Source: Stenopsyche tienmushanensis
Taxonomy: Eukaryota > Arthropoda > Insecta > Trichoptera > Stenopsychidae
Direction: 5' to 3'
Length of the DNA stretch: 64,000 nt
NCBI GenBank assembly: GCA_008973525.1
Contig: WACJ01000106.1
Coordinates: forward strand, 930,001-994,000
The notes below the pieces were generated by a model, which was not told the origin of the DNA, ran no database searches, and worked only from the letters and a program-made list of their open reading frames with translations. The position numbers and the translations under genes were made by a program. Of the stretch, positions 37,101 through 52,100 are shown piece after piece; positions within the stretch are counted from its first letter, which is position 1; each line of letters opens with the position of its first letter.

Positions 37101-40100
37101 TCAAATAAATACAAGCGTTAAATTATTTTTTGATTAAATGAAGTAGCTATTGTGGATTTACAAAATACAATTTTTATTTATAGAGGATTATTCATTCACC
37201 AAGTGTTAAGATTCTATCTAAAATTTACCATCACCTTGTAAAATAATTGTAACATACCTGGTCGACCCCGTTTTTTGCGCCCCCTTGATCGGTTGGTGGA
37301 TTCATCGTCCTCGGGTTTTTTAACAGCTGCCTCCATTCGTTCATGATATTCCATAATTTCAGGCTGCGTGGATTCCATACCTTCTACAAATACGCCACCA
37401 CATTTACTCAGCGACCAATATCGTCGCCAATACCTATAATTAATCAAAGAAATTCAAAATTATGACAAAAGTGAAGTAGACCAGACAAGCCAATTATATA
37501 TTAGGGGAACCTGATAGTATTCACACATTTAAATAAAAATGAGTGCGTTGATAACACTCGGTTTGATAGACTCGGTATTATATAATACATACCTGTCTTG
37601 ACCATAGCAAGTGGCTCTTAATGCATGCGATCCAGCTATCAAATTCTGTAGCTGTGTGTCCGACTGCTTGATTAGTTTTTCCAATTTTTTGGATAACTCT
37701 TCAGCTGGTAGATTTTTATCTTCATCCTTGAAAATAAAATATAATAATTACGATTTGTATTAAAAATTTATAACATTTATTTTTTAAGATTCAAACCTCT
37801 TCAGGTTGAGTTCCTTCGCTCTCCACGTCGCTCAAAATCATTTCACCGTCGCCTATAACACTGTCTTTGTCAGTTAAATGCATATCTTTTCCTATAATGG
37901 ACCCAGCGGTGCCGTTTGCCTTTCCGATATCAACAATACTGTCTTTATCTTTTTCTTTGGCAATTTCTTTTAAATATGCCGAAGGTGCACTCATTATAAT
38001 GGAATCGTTTGCCATATCAAGAGAAGAACCTAAATCATGATTATTTTCGGGTAGTTTATCAGTCGCGTCGTCCCCATCTCCGTTTTCAACTCCAGTTTCG
38101 TCCAATGGCCTCTTTTCATAAAGACTATTCAATTCAGAGTAAAAGTTTTCAGCTTTACTCTCAGCCATATCGAGATTCATAGCGTCGTTTTCTTTATCAG
38201 CAGACAGTCTATCTTTTTGAGAAGCTATTTCACTCTCTTCTACCATTTTTTGCATACGCTCCAATGCAATTGCCTGTTGCTTTTCAGTATTCTCGACTCT
38301 TACTTTACGACTATGTAACATCTTTATTCTAAAAAAAAAAAAATTAAATCAATATGCAATTATGATAATCTTGAATATATAATAAACAAATATAAAATAC
38401 GCACTTCCTAAGTTTGCCATCCATAAGATAACGTTCTTTTCTTAATTGTGTAAGATTATCCAGCGAAGCATCTATTTGACGCAGAATCGGTTTGCTTTGC
38501 AGTAAGTTATCACAGAGACGCGCTAAAATATTAGCTTTAGTTGTGGGATCTAATGCAGCATATGGGCGAACCCTGAGACGCTCGGCGAGTTTCCATGACG
38601 GTCGCGAATGTAAATGACGATAATACTGTTGATTTCTACCATGACACGACTGTTGTAAAACATCCGTATCCGTTTGGTGATGATCGGCTACACGCCTTTC
38701 GCGATCTCTTTCAGGATTAATTCCTAAAAAATAACAAAGCCGATATAAATAAGAAGTTTATCATTGATACACGGAAGTATATAAATAATACATACCTGTC
38801 AATGCCTTTACTTCTCCAGTAGCACTCGCATACAAATAAATTCTCAACAATTCGCTGATATTAGCTGGAGTTATTTCGTTTGTACGAAGGGTCTGCCCAA
38901 GAATCGTTGTATGTCGACCTGGATGTGGTATTCCAGGATCCTCTATAAAATGATTAATATGAATTGAAATCAAATCCAAAAGCATTTTTTGTTAGCAATT
39001 GCAAATATATATTACCTATGGCACATGCTAATAAATGTGTTAACACTGAAATTAAGTCTTCTTCGGCATCGGCACAACAGTCTGGTAATAATGCCATTTG
39101 TAATGTATTGAGTGTCGGAAGAGCTTCCATATCTAAAATTTATAATAATTATTTGATACATTGTGTGAGAATTATCAATCAATATATTTTAGAATAAAAG
39201 AAATCTTACCAAATCCTAATGTTTGTCCCGAAATTATGCAAAAACTCAAAGACCATAAGAATGTCGGCCATAGCTTGACCTGGTAACTTAAGTCCGGGAA
39301 TTCGATTAAACGCAGGCAATGGTTTCTGGTCCGAGAGGGTAGAATCTTCCTGTGGTTTCCTTAAAAATAAAATGTTGATTCAATTAATATTTAATTGCTA
39401 CAATCATGATTCAATTCAAAATAATTAGCTTTAAAAGTTAAAAACCTCAATTCGGCTAATAGTTCCAATTCCTTTTTCCGTTGTTCTAATCTTCGCTCTT
39501 TCAGCAATAGTTTATCTAACAGAACTCGGTGTTTGCGTCGTTCTCTCTCTTCGAACCTACGTCTGCCGTCCAACTGTTTAACGAGCGTCATATGTTGGCG
39601 TCTTCGTTCGCGTTCCTATAACAATGAAATGATAAATTTAGAGTCTTCATTTGACCAGAGGGCTAAATACTCAACGGATCCAATGATAAAAATCGAGAAA
39701 TGGTGCTATTTCTTCACAGTGGTGATTTTTTGTGATTTGATAAAGATACATGCCCTTTTAAACATCATGCACATATAGAAATAATATTTTTTATAAATAA
39801 AATTATATTAAAATAACTGTAAAATTGCCATTATTTCTGTCTGATATATCCTGTGGGAGAAATTAAGCAATATTATAAATAAAATTTGCATCTCAGTCCT
39901 TGGCCAGTCACTTGTCTTACAACAATTAAATCAATTATGGCTAAAATTCCAATAAATTTACAGCCAACAACATCAACGCAAAAGCAAACAAATGTCCATC
40001 TTGAAAAAGACGCAAAGATGCCCATTACAAGCGCAATCTTTGATTTAATCTGACCCCGCATAAGATGTGTTGATATGAATTTTTATTGAAAATATTCAAA

Positions 40101-43100
40101 TCATAAGCCTAGAGGTAATTAAGAATTACACTTCAAAATGCTGTTTAACATTTTTTCATTAATATTATATTACTTTCAATTGGATATGTTAGCCGCTTAC
40201 ATGCTACTGACTTTTGTGATAATGACTGTTTGATACAAGTATTATTTTAAATATGATTGAGACTCAACATGGGCTATTTCCAGCACTATTTTATTATTGT
40301 GTTTGGATGCTGAGACATTTTCTGCGTACCAATGCAATTGTTGCTATGCTATAAAACAAACAGTGCGCATCTTATTGCACTGTTCTTACATTTCTAAGTA
40401 CTTCATAGACCTTTGCTGAAGAAAATAAGGACTAGATAACTTATTATATATTATAAAAATGGACAGAGTCAATGAAGTCGACCAAATGAGGTAACCACCC
40501 CAGAAATGGTGAAGAAAATCCACAAAATGGTATTGGATGACCATCGACTGTAAGTGCACGAGCTGTCAGATCATAGAAAGTATCCCCGAAAATACCGCAA
40601 AAAACCCTATAAGATGACAAAATGGTCACAAAGTCCAACTGGTCCGCTTTTCGGATCGCTGACATGATTTATTCTTAAATTATTGGATAAATATTGTACA
40701 GCTTTTATTAAAATAGTTCTTTTCTTCAAATAACAAAAAAATGACATTTCTTTCCGCTTTACCAAATAATTTTTTTTATACTATTAATCATAAATTATTT
40801 TCTTAAGTCATATGGAAAATATCACAGCATGTGGGGACAGCTTCTGTTTTACTCACTTGGCAGTTACATGATTAAAGTATGGAGTATTTAACACTAGATG
40901 AGTTATTCTTTAGAATTTAATACTGAATTACCGATAAAATATTTTATTTTATTTAATTGGAAGTTAGATAACTTGATTTGACGATTATATAAATATGTTC
41001 TTTAGATATTTTTCAATTTGAAAAATTAATTAACAAAAAATAAAACAATGCATTTTATTTTGCTACTCAACCCTTTGATAAATATGCACTTATATGTTGC
41101 GGGCAGTGCTTCATAGTGCTTTATTTACAATGCTGTGCTTGTATTTCCAATAGAAACATTATAATTACAATCACGTTTCAATTAAATTTCCAACGAATTT
41201 ACACTGAACACAAAAAACAATAATAAAAAAAACGAAATAAATGTAACTCACTCCCGGAACATGTGCGCTACAAAAATTAACTCACTAATCAAAGGGTTAA
41301 AATTAATTTCTACAAAGCGTTGACACCTGACCGTTTTAAATATATGGAAGATTTGAAAACCGTTTAATAGATATTTTGCTGTAGAAAACACAAGGCCCAA
41401 TAATTAAGTATATATAAGTATAATGATCTTTAATTCTCATATAATTATTACCATATAGAAAAATTTGCTTAATATATATAAGCAAATATTAAGTAAATAA
41501 TACATACACAGCCCTTGGCCTCGTTTAATGATATAAATGTAAACTAATTTCCAAAAACAATCCTAAGAATTATAGAAAATTAAGCACAAATACAATTAAA
41601 GCTGTCATAATTTTTTTTAGCACTTGAATGCTTAATCTACTGCTCGAAATATATTTTTGAACATTTGGCATAATTGATATCATAATTAAAGTGCGTAGCG
41701 GAGTTATGATTAAAAAATAAAAGACAGGCGCCCACTACTACTATGAACATATGAGAATTGCAGAATATTAAAATATTTTTACATCAAATAATAATTAAAA
41801 ATTGTTCATTTGGATGTTCACCCTATTTATATAGGTGGTAACAATTGAAGCAATTACAAATAATTATACCAGTTTGATACTATAAAATATTTGTGTATAT
41901 GTATGAAAACGATATTTGAAAGTTTACATTTACATCATTTATAAAGGCGTAGGAAATTTGAAGCGCAAGAAAATAGTCAAGTATTTCTAAAGTAAGTCTA
42001 CCGTTTGTCTCAAAATTAACCACTACTTATGCTAAAATAAAACATTTTAAAAACAAAAAAAAGCAGTGTGTGTATGTATGTTTGGGGCGAACATGCACAT
42101 GCTATGATGTAGAAACATACCAACTCCACTGTGAACATCATCTCGCGCTGCTTGCTTATCTCGGCAATGTACATCTGGACGAACGTAGAGGAGTCAGGCA
42201 AGAGGGAAAGAAACACACACACATGTACACACCGTATAAGACGAAAAATCAACAAATCACATGACAATTCTAATAAGCACTTTAGAGTACATGAATTGTT
42301 ATGCAAGAGACCATCGAGATGGATGATCAATAGTCACCGCACTCCGTAGGAGTATATGAACGTCTCTTTGCTCATGGTTATCAAGTGTTTAGAATTGTTG
42401 TAAACGTCTTTTATGTCAATTAATAACAAATAACAGCAAATTTAAAAAAAATCTTATGCTTTTGCCTCGGATATGACATAAATGACATTGACATTCTTAC
42501 TAAAAACAATAAGATTCTTTAGAGGAGGAATAATAAGATATTTCAGAGGAGTGTTTGAATGAAAGGCCAAATATAGATTTGTTCTATTACAGTTTCAAAC
42601 TCTGATTAGCAATCAAACTATTTATATTTTGCAATTGAAAAATCTTCTCGAAAACTTTAATCATAACGCATGCTACACATGAAAAACCTGATTAAAAAAA
42701 ACTATAAATAAACACAAGCATACCTACAACTTGCATTATTCGATATGCAAATCAAACGATACAATAAATTTTGAAAAACAAAACAAACTAGCAATTCTAA
42801 CTCCATGATATTCAAAATGTACGACACAACACAAGTGATACAAACATGGAAAAGAGTACCTATTACGTTAGTAGGTATCGGTGACAATGTTTGCGTGTTT
42901 GATTTAATCTTGCGAAATTTTACTGTCAGCAATTATAAATGGCTAATTCAGTGTTAAATTTATTTTCAAAATTGCTTATAGAAAAATTTCAATGGCAAAT
43001 GAAACCAACAGCATTTTATTAATATTTATACACATACATGAAAATCAAAGGTTAATAATGAAAAATAAATAGATATACTCAGGAGATGTGTCTAATTTTT

Positions 43101-46100
43101 CCTTCACTAATTTCAATAAGAAAGATCGACATGCAATATGTTTTTAAAAAATGTAATTTCTCGATATAACGTGTCACCAAGTAACTATAATTTCATTATT
43201 GCAGCTTGAAAGTGTATTGTAATGAAAATTAATGAAGGATCTTTTCTGTCAAAATTGATCCCAATCTAAAAATGTACAAAATACATCCGCAAGATGTGGG
43301 AATGAAGTAGTAAAACCTAAATTGAAAATAAATAATTTATGAAAGTGTGGACATCGAAATTGACTCTAAAAATTCATTTTTATTGTAGAGAATATACGTA
43401 GCGTGTTCGTCAAGACCGCATAAGCAAAAATTACTACCGGCAGATTCAAGAATGATTGAAATCATGAAAAGTTTTGTCCTTATCAATCAAAACTCTTATT
43501 CTCTGCTCTCACAGCAAGCTGCTCACAAAATGTAATAATTTTGATTTCTGATGGATATGCCCATTATAACCATGTTTTTAATGTTAACACACAACAGTTA
43601 AATTAGCACATCACTCAATAAGTTCGTAGGATGAAGAAATAGTTTTGGTCGATCATAAATTGAAGTTACGTGAGATAGCTGACAGTATAACTCTCTCGCG
43701 GACACGTCTGCAATTGCAGTCATCTTATATGTCGATGCATGCAGACGCACGTGATAATCACTTTTTATGCATGTATGAACTTACTTTTTAATACAAATAA
43801 TAATTGTGTGTTTAAGTGATGATTTAACTCATGGGTTCCCAACCTTTTTTCACCGTGTATCCTTTTTAGAAATACTATTTTCTTCATAGACCCCTTAACA
43901 TTTTTTTTAATAAAAAATTAGAAATAAGTATTTAGATTTGATTTATTATTTTTGGATTTTTTTCATTTTTAAATTTGTAAATAGTTTGGGATCCATCGAC
44001 CGAAATTTTGCACACATTTCTACGAAGCAAATTTTTAATTTTCTAATTTTCGGCTTTAAATTATAATCTACAAAGCTGTATTTTTGTCTACAAGTAGTTT
44101 ACATTAATAATTGTTAAATAAACGTTGTCTACTTTCGATACAAGGTGGATTGGGCTTTGGTAGACGTGGCTAAAGTTGTAGCGCGGGAACTTGATTGAAA
44201 TATTACAACTTTCAAAGCATTACAATATTTATTATAAGCAGCTATGTCATAGTTTAAGTCTTGTAGGCATAATAAATTTATATAATATTTATTTACAGGT
44301 CTCAAAAATTGTTTTAAATGTTGGCAACAACATCATCGCGGTAGACTGCCATTTTGTTTGCTTACAATATCAAAACAACGATATGAGAAGGAATCAGCTT
44401 TCTAGGAATAATTACACAAATAATGCTGTTATCTCCCGTCTGATATCACCAGTCCTACCCAGCTATATCTGGCGCGTCAGCCTACTCATAAACACAATGA
44501 CACCACATTCGAATTTAGATGCGCGAATTAAATCTACATTATATGTATATACTCATTATTATCTAATAATAAAATTCCTTTCCTTTACTATGGTGTATTT
44601 ACTACACACAGTCGAGTTGTAATTGGAATTTTTACATTACAACTCGAATAAACTTCTATAAACCCCCACGGGGTTCACCTGGAGCACGCTGGGAACCCAT
44701 GGTTTAACTTTTTATTTTATTTTCATGAATTACGTCAATAAATGATGTTCCAGATGAGGCGTAAATAATTTTCATATGTCCAGGAAAGAATTGTGTATTC
44801 ACCGTTTTACATCAACATTTGACCATGAGAAAGCTATGTTTAAAGTGGGTACCTCACACTCAATCAAATCAATGCATCGACAATTCAAAGCGAAGTTTGG
44901 ATCTGTTTCAGCGCATAAAAAAGCAGGTTTTTCATATGGTATATGAAGATAAATGAAACATAAATCACTATGATCCAGAGTCAAATCGGCAATCAGCTGA
45001 GTGGACAGCAACCGTCGAAAGCCGCCCAAAGCGACAAAAAACGCAAATATCAGTTGATAAGGTTTTGGCTTCCTTATTTTGATATTTTATTCATACTACT
45101 GAGAAAGGAATAACCGTCAATAGCTAATACTAAACGGCATTATTGGTGCATTTGATGGGAAAAAATGCAAAAATCGACTCCAAATGAGAAGGAAGAAGTG
45201 AAAAGCAAAAAAAAACCCCTACAGAGTATTGAGTAATGTGTTACGACTGTAAAAATGAGTGGTCCTAAATATTTCATAAAGAAAAAAATGTAGTTCCAGA
45301 CAACTATTCAAATGAATGTGTTAAAACATAATTTTCAGTAATAATGAAAATATCAAAAAACTTCAGAAAAAGTTTTTATGATACAAATTTATTCATTCTA
45401 GTCTATGTATTGGAACGGAAACCCTACCCTAATCTAAATTTTACCTAATTGTCCTAATATCGAGATTATACTGTATTTTCATTGAAAAAATGTCATGTTA
45501 CTCGATGGTTAATTTATTTATAAAAAACGCACCTGTTCTTTGAGCATTACAGCTTGCTGTCTCTTTAATTCCCTTTCCTGGAAAAAGAAAACGACCACAT
45601 AAATGGGGCTCGTCTAATCTCTTGGTTTTCTAACATATTTTTCAAATGATATATCAATAAGAGTATAAATCATCCAAGAATCTAGTGAGCTAATAATTTT
45701 CAAGGGATAGTTAAAAATATTATTATTGTGAAACGATAAAATTCCACAAAGCGGTTAAGCTTTAGTTGCATTGTAAAAAATGTACTTATTAAAAAAAATT
45801 AAATTGCGTATATTTTTTCAGTGAAAATATATGTGCAAATAAAAGAAGCAAACAAATCAAACCTGCTGTTTTCTAGTTTGATCTTCATGTCTTTGCTTTT
45901 CGAGTTCTTCTTGTCTTTTCCTCCTTGCCTGATATTGTGCATATATTTATTTAATTAACAGTTAATACATTTTATCCATTGTAAGAAGATGCGAATGCAG
46001 CAATATGAAACAAAGAAAATATGAAAATAAAAGTAAATAAAACACCTATGCTGAACATCTTTGTTCTTTCATGAAATGCTTTAAAAAGCTTTTTATATCA

Positions 46101-49100
46101 TCGTCATAAATAAGAGAAAAAATATTTTTTATAAGAAGAAGGGTGTACAATTTTGTTACTAAATACAGAACATAGTACAGGAGACCTTCATTACATTGCA
46201 AAATTCACTGCAATAATTCGGAGATTTTTTTTATAATTTCAATGAAGTAATAGCGATACCTGTTTAATTAAGGAAGAAAGAAGATAAATTTTAGAAATAA
46301 AGTCACATTTTGATGAATGAAGTAAACGAAATAAAGATAAAATTATGTGGATGAAATCGAAATTTAAATAAATAAGAATCTGTAATATAATGAAGGTCTT
46401 ATATACAATTAATTTGAAAATTGAATCATTTACTCGAGAGGAATAGGTATAAAATTAGACTGGATTAAATTGTTTGAAAGGTTAATAACCACAAATAAGA
46501 ACAAAGATGTTAGCGTTCTCAAGCTAATATTTTCTAAATATAAGAGCATTCCTATTAATAATCATGCAAAATTATAACTATTGTTGCTGATGTTAAGATG
46601 CAAGAAATTTCCCTCGACGAATGAACAAGATCAAGTTTTAGATGACGGAAATAAAATTAATTGTAAAGTGTGGATGTAAAAAAACATGTTAAATTTAATG
46701 GATACATATTGGTAACGGTTAGATCGATCAATATTGATATTTAATCACAGAAATATTAAATAGTAAATGCTATAAAAATTAATAATAAGTAGTAAAATAT
46801 GTAACATTAACCCTTTGATGAGTATGCACTCATATGCACTCGAGTGATCCAGAGACAGTATGCACGCACATGTTGCGGGTCAATACCGTGTTTGTATTTC
46901 TAATAGAACTTATTCAAATTATGATGTCAAACATTACGATTAGGATCTTTTTTTAATGTTTTGACACGTTTCAATTAATTTTCCAACAAAGTTTCAAGAA
47001 TGTATAGAATGCATTAAAAAAAATTAGCTCACTAATCAAAGGGTCAATGAAAATTTTGAAGAATTTGAGAGATTCAAACAAATGATTTATATTCATCAAC
47101 AATTTATGAAGCAAGCATCGTTTAAATTATATTATGAAAAAATACCATGTATGATCATTGTCTTTAAACGTATGAATATGATTGGTTGTCGATAAATTTA
47201 GAAAGACTATTGATATTTGTATATCTTAATTTGCTTATAGCGTCCATTTTGTTGTTAAAATTTGAGCAGTTTATGCATTTAATAGTAGCCCCAAACTTTA
47301 GCACTGGATAATTTTCTTGTAATCCATTCGTAAACATGTATTTATCCACCTTTCATGCCTTTAGTTTTAAATAAGATTGTGCTTAAAAATATTGATACTG
47401 AGCGAAAGTTAAATAAAAACTATGTATAAATATTTTATTAGTTATTTTCTATTAGTCTAATGTGCATTATAATACTAAAATATATATGAAGAAGCTGCAC
47501 TACATTTCTGGTAGTTCAGAGAATATTATTTCTGTGTTTTTTTCCGATTTTTAGTTGACTTACAATGATTTCTTTCTAAGCATATTTTGCAAATTATATC
47601 TAATTCTTTGAAGAAATAAATTCCACAAAACTACCATGAAAAATATTATAAACAAATATTAATAACAAATATTCTTCTGGGTATATACGTATGTATATTA
47701 TTGCTTTTGTCATTGTTGAAAAGAAAATTAATATTTTTTGTTAAATAAGATGGAGACAAAGCAAGTTGTAGCAAAAGCAATACTAAAAAGCTAGAATAAT
47801 GAAAACTAAAGAGCAAAAATTTGGATAAACATTACAAATTGACATCGAAAACACACACTTGTCGTAACAAAGAAAAAAATACTAAAATGTTCACCTTTCT
47901 ACATAGAAAAGTCTAAAAACAAATAACATAGGAGGAACAGCATTATCAATAAATTCTCCTATTATTCTCAAAATATACAACTCAAAAAAAAAGTCATCAC
48001 TCAGTCATTGTCAATCGATAAATGACACTAAAAATTTGATAAACCAAAATATTTGATCTTCTCTCAATTCCATAAATGTAGTGCAGTTTTAACTGTAAAT
48101 TAATTGTTATGGTAGTTAAAATTGTCATATAATATAATTTTTATTAGATTATTTGCTAAATCAGCTTAGATGACACATACCGGAGCGTAATCTTGTTCTG
48201 TGCTGTTGGATTTCTTCGACAAACCAGTCGCTTGAATAATGCCGGTTCCAATATTTACATATTGACCGATGTCTAGATTATCGAGTTGCATTTTAGACGC
48301 CATTTTATCGTCTTCTAAGTCTTCGACTAGATCTATGACGTCTACGATTTTATTTCTTTCGTTTAGATAAGAGGACACGACCGACTTTTTCGAAACGATC
48401 AAATTCGGCATGAGCATCAAATTCTTAGACATGTACTCGTTCTTCGCCGTTAGATAATCAGATTCGAGCTGCTTCAAATCGAGATAATCATCTCTGTGAT
48501 TCTTGCTCGAGGGGAGGATAGATTTATGTGAATTTGCCCAAGAACAGGGGCCTGAAACGAATTCGTTCAACCTCGTATAAGTGCTTAGAATTTTATTCAT
48601 AATTATCGCATGCTCATCTTTCTTTATTTCCTTCTTATTTCTCTTAATAACAGAAACGGCATTACTTTTAACATTCTTATAAGAGCTATTGTAGGGATAC
48701 TCCTTTTTATATTCGTTTTTTACAGCAGTCAACTTGAAGTCTTTTTTTACGTCGACCACGTTTTTAACGGGAGCAAAATCCAAAGCAGCGTTTTCAGCAA
48801 AATTCACTATCTTATCTAACGCATTGTATTCTTCACTTGGCCAATTTTTCTCCAACGTCGGGGCGTTTGGATTCGACGTCGGTACGGCAGTCAAAGTAAG
48901 ATTCATTGTAGGCATGCTAATGGGAAACGATTTACTGGGTGATGAGACACTATCCAATCTACTCCACAAATCATGCATGTTGCTTCTATTGTCAATACTT
49001 TTATGTTTTGACTCGGAGCTTGAAGGGAGCCAATTCCGGCCCTGTCAAAATTCCATCAGTAATTGTGAAAAGATATATGAAAAAAAAATATAAAAAGCAA

Positions 49101-52100
49101 TGCAATTAAATTTTTTTTGCTGTAGCGTTGCTATCAAAATAAATTAATATGTATAAACTATTTGCCAGTTAACTATTTATAAGCTATTGTGTGTATGTGT
49201 ATGGATATATCGATCATATATAATCAAATTTTGATCAAAGAAATAAATGGTTATTTTTAAAATTAAATGAAAATTCTTAAAAAGGAAAAATCAACCTTAT
49301 ATGTCATACATAGGTATTGCTGTATTAGTTTTTAGAAATATTAGCCTGCAAATCGCTTTTATAATTCACAGTGTTGAAATATATATATATATATTAATAA
49401 TATATATATTATCTTCAACACAATAAATAAAATACCATTTCTTATTAGCTAGTAATTCAAAAGGTCTTTAATATATCAGTAGTTCCAAAAACACGTGTCG
49501 TTTTTACACTTTTATTTAGGAATGTTATACAAAAAAAAATTTTTTTTGCTAAACATTTTAAAACAGTTTATTATGAACTAGCTGGTACCCAGCGAGTTGC
49601 TGCCACATAAGTAATAATTCTTAAAATATCGTTTGAAATTTGAAAGAGTTATCTTGTAATGATAGAAATTTATTTCTTTCAGGTTCCTTCAGGTTAAATA
49701 CGGACAAACAAACATTGATTATATATTAGACTATGCCTATGTTACTCGCGGAATCCTTAGCAATAAGTGGACGAAGTTTTATTGCAATCCGATGAACGGT
49801 ATGGCAGTGCATTTCGAACGAACAAACCCCAATTCATTTTTATATATTAGATAAGATAGTCTGGCTGTTTGGACAAGTATAATTTTCGCAGAAAAAACCC
49901 CCTCAAAATGGAAATAAATCAAATTCATATACAAAATTTCACTCCTTTTTTTTTCTAAAAATTTATTGCCCATATTAGAGAAGTTTTTGGATATCAAAAA
50001 AATTTACAAATTTGGAGGATATAAAAAACTGTCTTTATTCGATTATGCTTTTAAACCAAAAAATTTCTACAACAGGGAAATTCAAAAACCGTTAAACAGA
50101 TAGCAAACTTTAATTTATTCAGAGGGAGAATATATATTTTTTTTCTTACGCCTATAAAATGATATATAAAAAAAAGGGCACGTGTTTTTTGAACTATCAA
50201 TAATTATAACATTCTTCATGTGTTAACATAAAGTTATATAACAATAGATAAAAAATCAACCCTAAATTTAATACAGAAATCACCTGTATTTTTTTTATTG
50301 GCTTGGCACGAAAGTGATTGCAATTTTAATGGTATTTATATATGTACCAAATAGCATAAATACTTGTATTTAATTAGAAGTATTATTTTTGTCAAAGAGT
50401 TACTTCCAACCAGATTTAGTCTGTTTTATTATTTTGAATGTATAACAAGTTCGATCAAAAAATTGATAACGAAAATTAATAACGTGTCCATGTCGGAACA
50501 TCTTGGATGCAGAAAAATATCAGCAAGGTGGGTTCCACGTCTGCTCAGTGGGATACAAAATAATGTATGGAAAAACATCTCTCAGTAACTTTTGAATCGC
50601 TATAAAAAAGTTTTTTTGGATCGTATTATAACCTGCGATGCAATATGGGTCCACCACTATAGCCCAGAAAACAAGAGAATCAGTATGGAGTGGAGGAAAC
50701 CTGAAAAAATGGCATCAATCAAGGCTGCTGGAAAAATGAAGACTAAAATATTTTGGAACTCAAAAGATATTTCATTGATTGATTTTCTACATGATGGACA
50801 GACGGTGAATGTGGCCTACTACCGCCAGCTGCTAGACGACGCTAAAGTTGCTTATCATAACTTAATGAGTGTTTTCTTATAAAACCAAGAAGTTTATAGG
50901 AGGATGGGCTAAATTAATAGACTAATAGGTGGAAGACGATGTTATCAAATAATAAAAATTGACAAACATTTAGTATTTCTTCGTGAATTGTAAAATATTT
51001 TTATATAAAAAAATTGCGATTGCTTTCGGGTCAAGCCAAATTTACACATAAGACAATGGTAATCAAAATTGCGCCATTTTTACTACAACTATGCATGACT
51101 TTATATGAAAATTAACACCTGTACAACGCTGCAAAGCTCATTAAAATTATTTAGAATATCTAACATATTTTTATAATGAGACTCCTTCTGTTAAATATTT
51201 TTGGTGATGAAGATATGGTACTAATTTTGAACTTATGAATTCTTGACTTTTTAAATGAATGTTAGTTTTTTTATAATAACCACAACAAAAATGAAATTGA
51301 TCCATATTTTGGATTTATTAAAGGTTGTCCAAATTCTGGAACATTTCCGAGTTGAGCTGAAGATATCCAGAACGTTAGGTGTTAAAGAAGATAGAATTAT
51401 TTATATAAATATAAATATTTTTCCAAGTTAAAATATTTGATGATTTATATTTTTAATGAAGAATATTGTTATAGGAAGCAAAAATGTAATAACACCATAA
51501 TTACCCATAAGTAAAAAATAAAATACTGTCATCACATTAAATTTTGAAGGTTAATGGTTTATATAAAATTAAGAATTTCGAAAAACCGCATATCCCATAA
51601 AAACCTATTTCTATATGTTCAAACTGCAATCAAAATAATAACAATTTAAAGATGCGATCTACTAATGATTCATCATCCTTCCATCTAAAAAATTACAATC
51701 AATTGTACTTGAATTCAAATCTTCTGCCCACGAAAAGGCTTTAATATTTATCCACACATATACACATTATTTGTTTAAAAGAAATCGTAAAAAAAAAAAA
51801 CAACACAGACATGCAATAAAGCAAATCTACCAAATTTTCTTTAATCAGATGTCAGTAGAATGGCATTGTCGAGCCTTATCATTTAAATGATAATTTTAGA
51901 TGTGCTGATACCCTTCTTAGACACCCTATATTATACTATTTGAGCTTAAGAAAAATTAAACAAAAAGCTATGCTTGTATCTACGATAATATTGATTAAAT
52001 TTATTGGAATGATGATACATAAAAAAAATAACGATACAAAGGTTTTTCATGATAACACTTTTTACTTATAATGTATCTATATTTACAAGTCGTATTTCCG

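Larger units (their letters stand above)
39616..45532 (-). other. tou: 5.9 kb tou intron with several transposon relics
   Basis: No exon seen. Contents: a mariner N-terminal relic joined to a hAT snippet at 40440-40668, a piggyBac-like MITE at 41071-41296, dinucleotide-rich sequence around 42060-42230 (TGTGTATG and ACACAC runs), a mariner interrupted by a hAT element at 43620-45230, and AT-rich filler. Confidence 0.5.

Noticed and set aside
42060..42240. TG/CA-rich tracts as a possible regulatory or CRISPR-like array
   Set aside because: Short irregular dinucleotide runs without regular spacing; simple microsatellite sequence.
44191..44622. 143-codon + frame inside a hAT element
   Set aside because: Ile/Leu/Asn/Tyr-rich, AT-driven, no resemblance to a transposase or other family.
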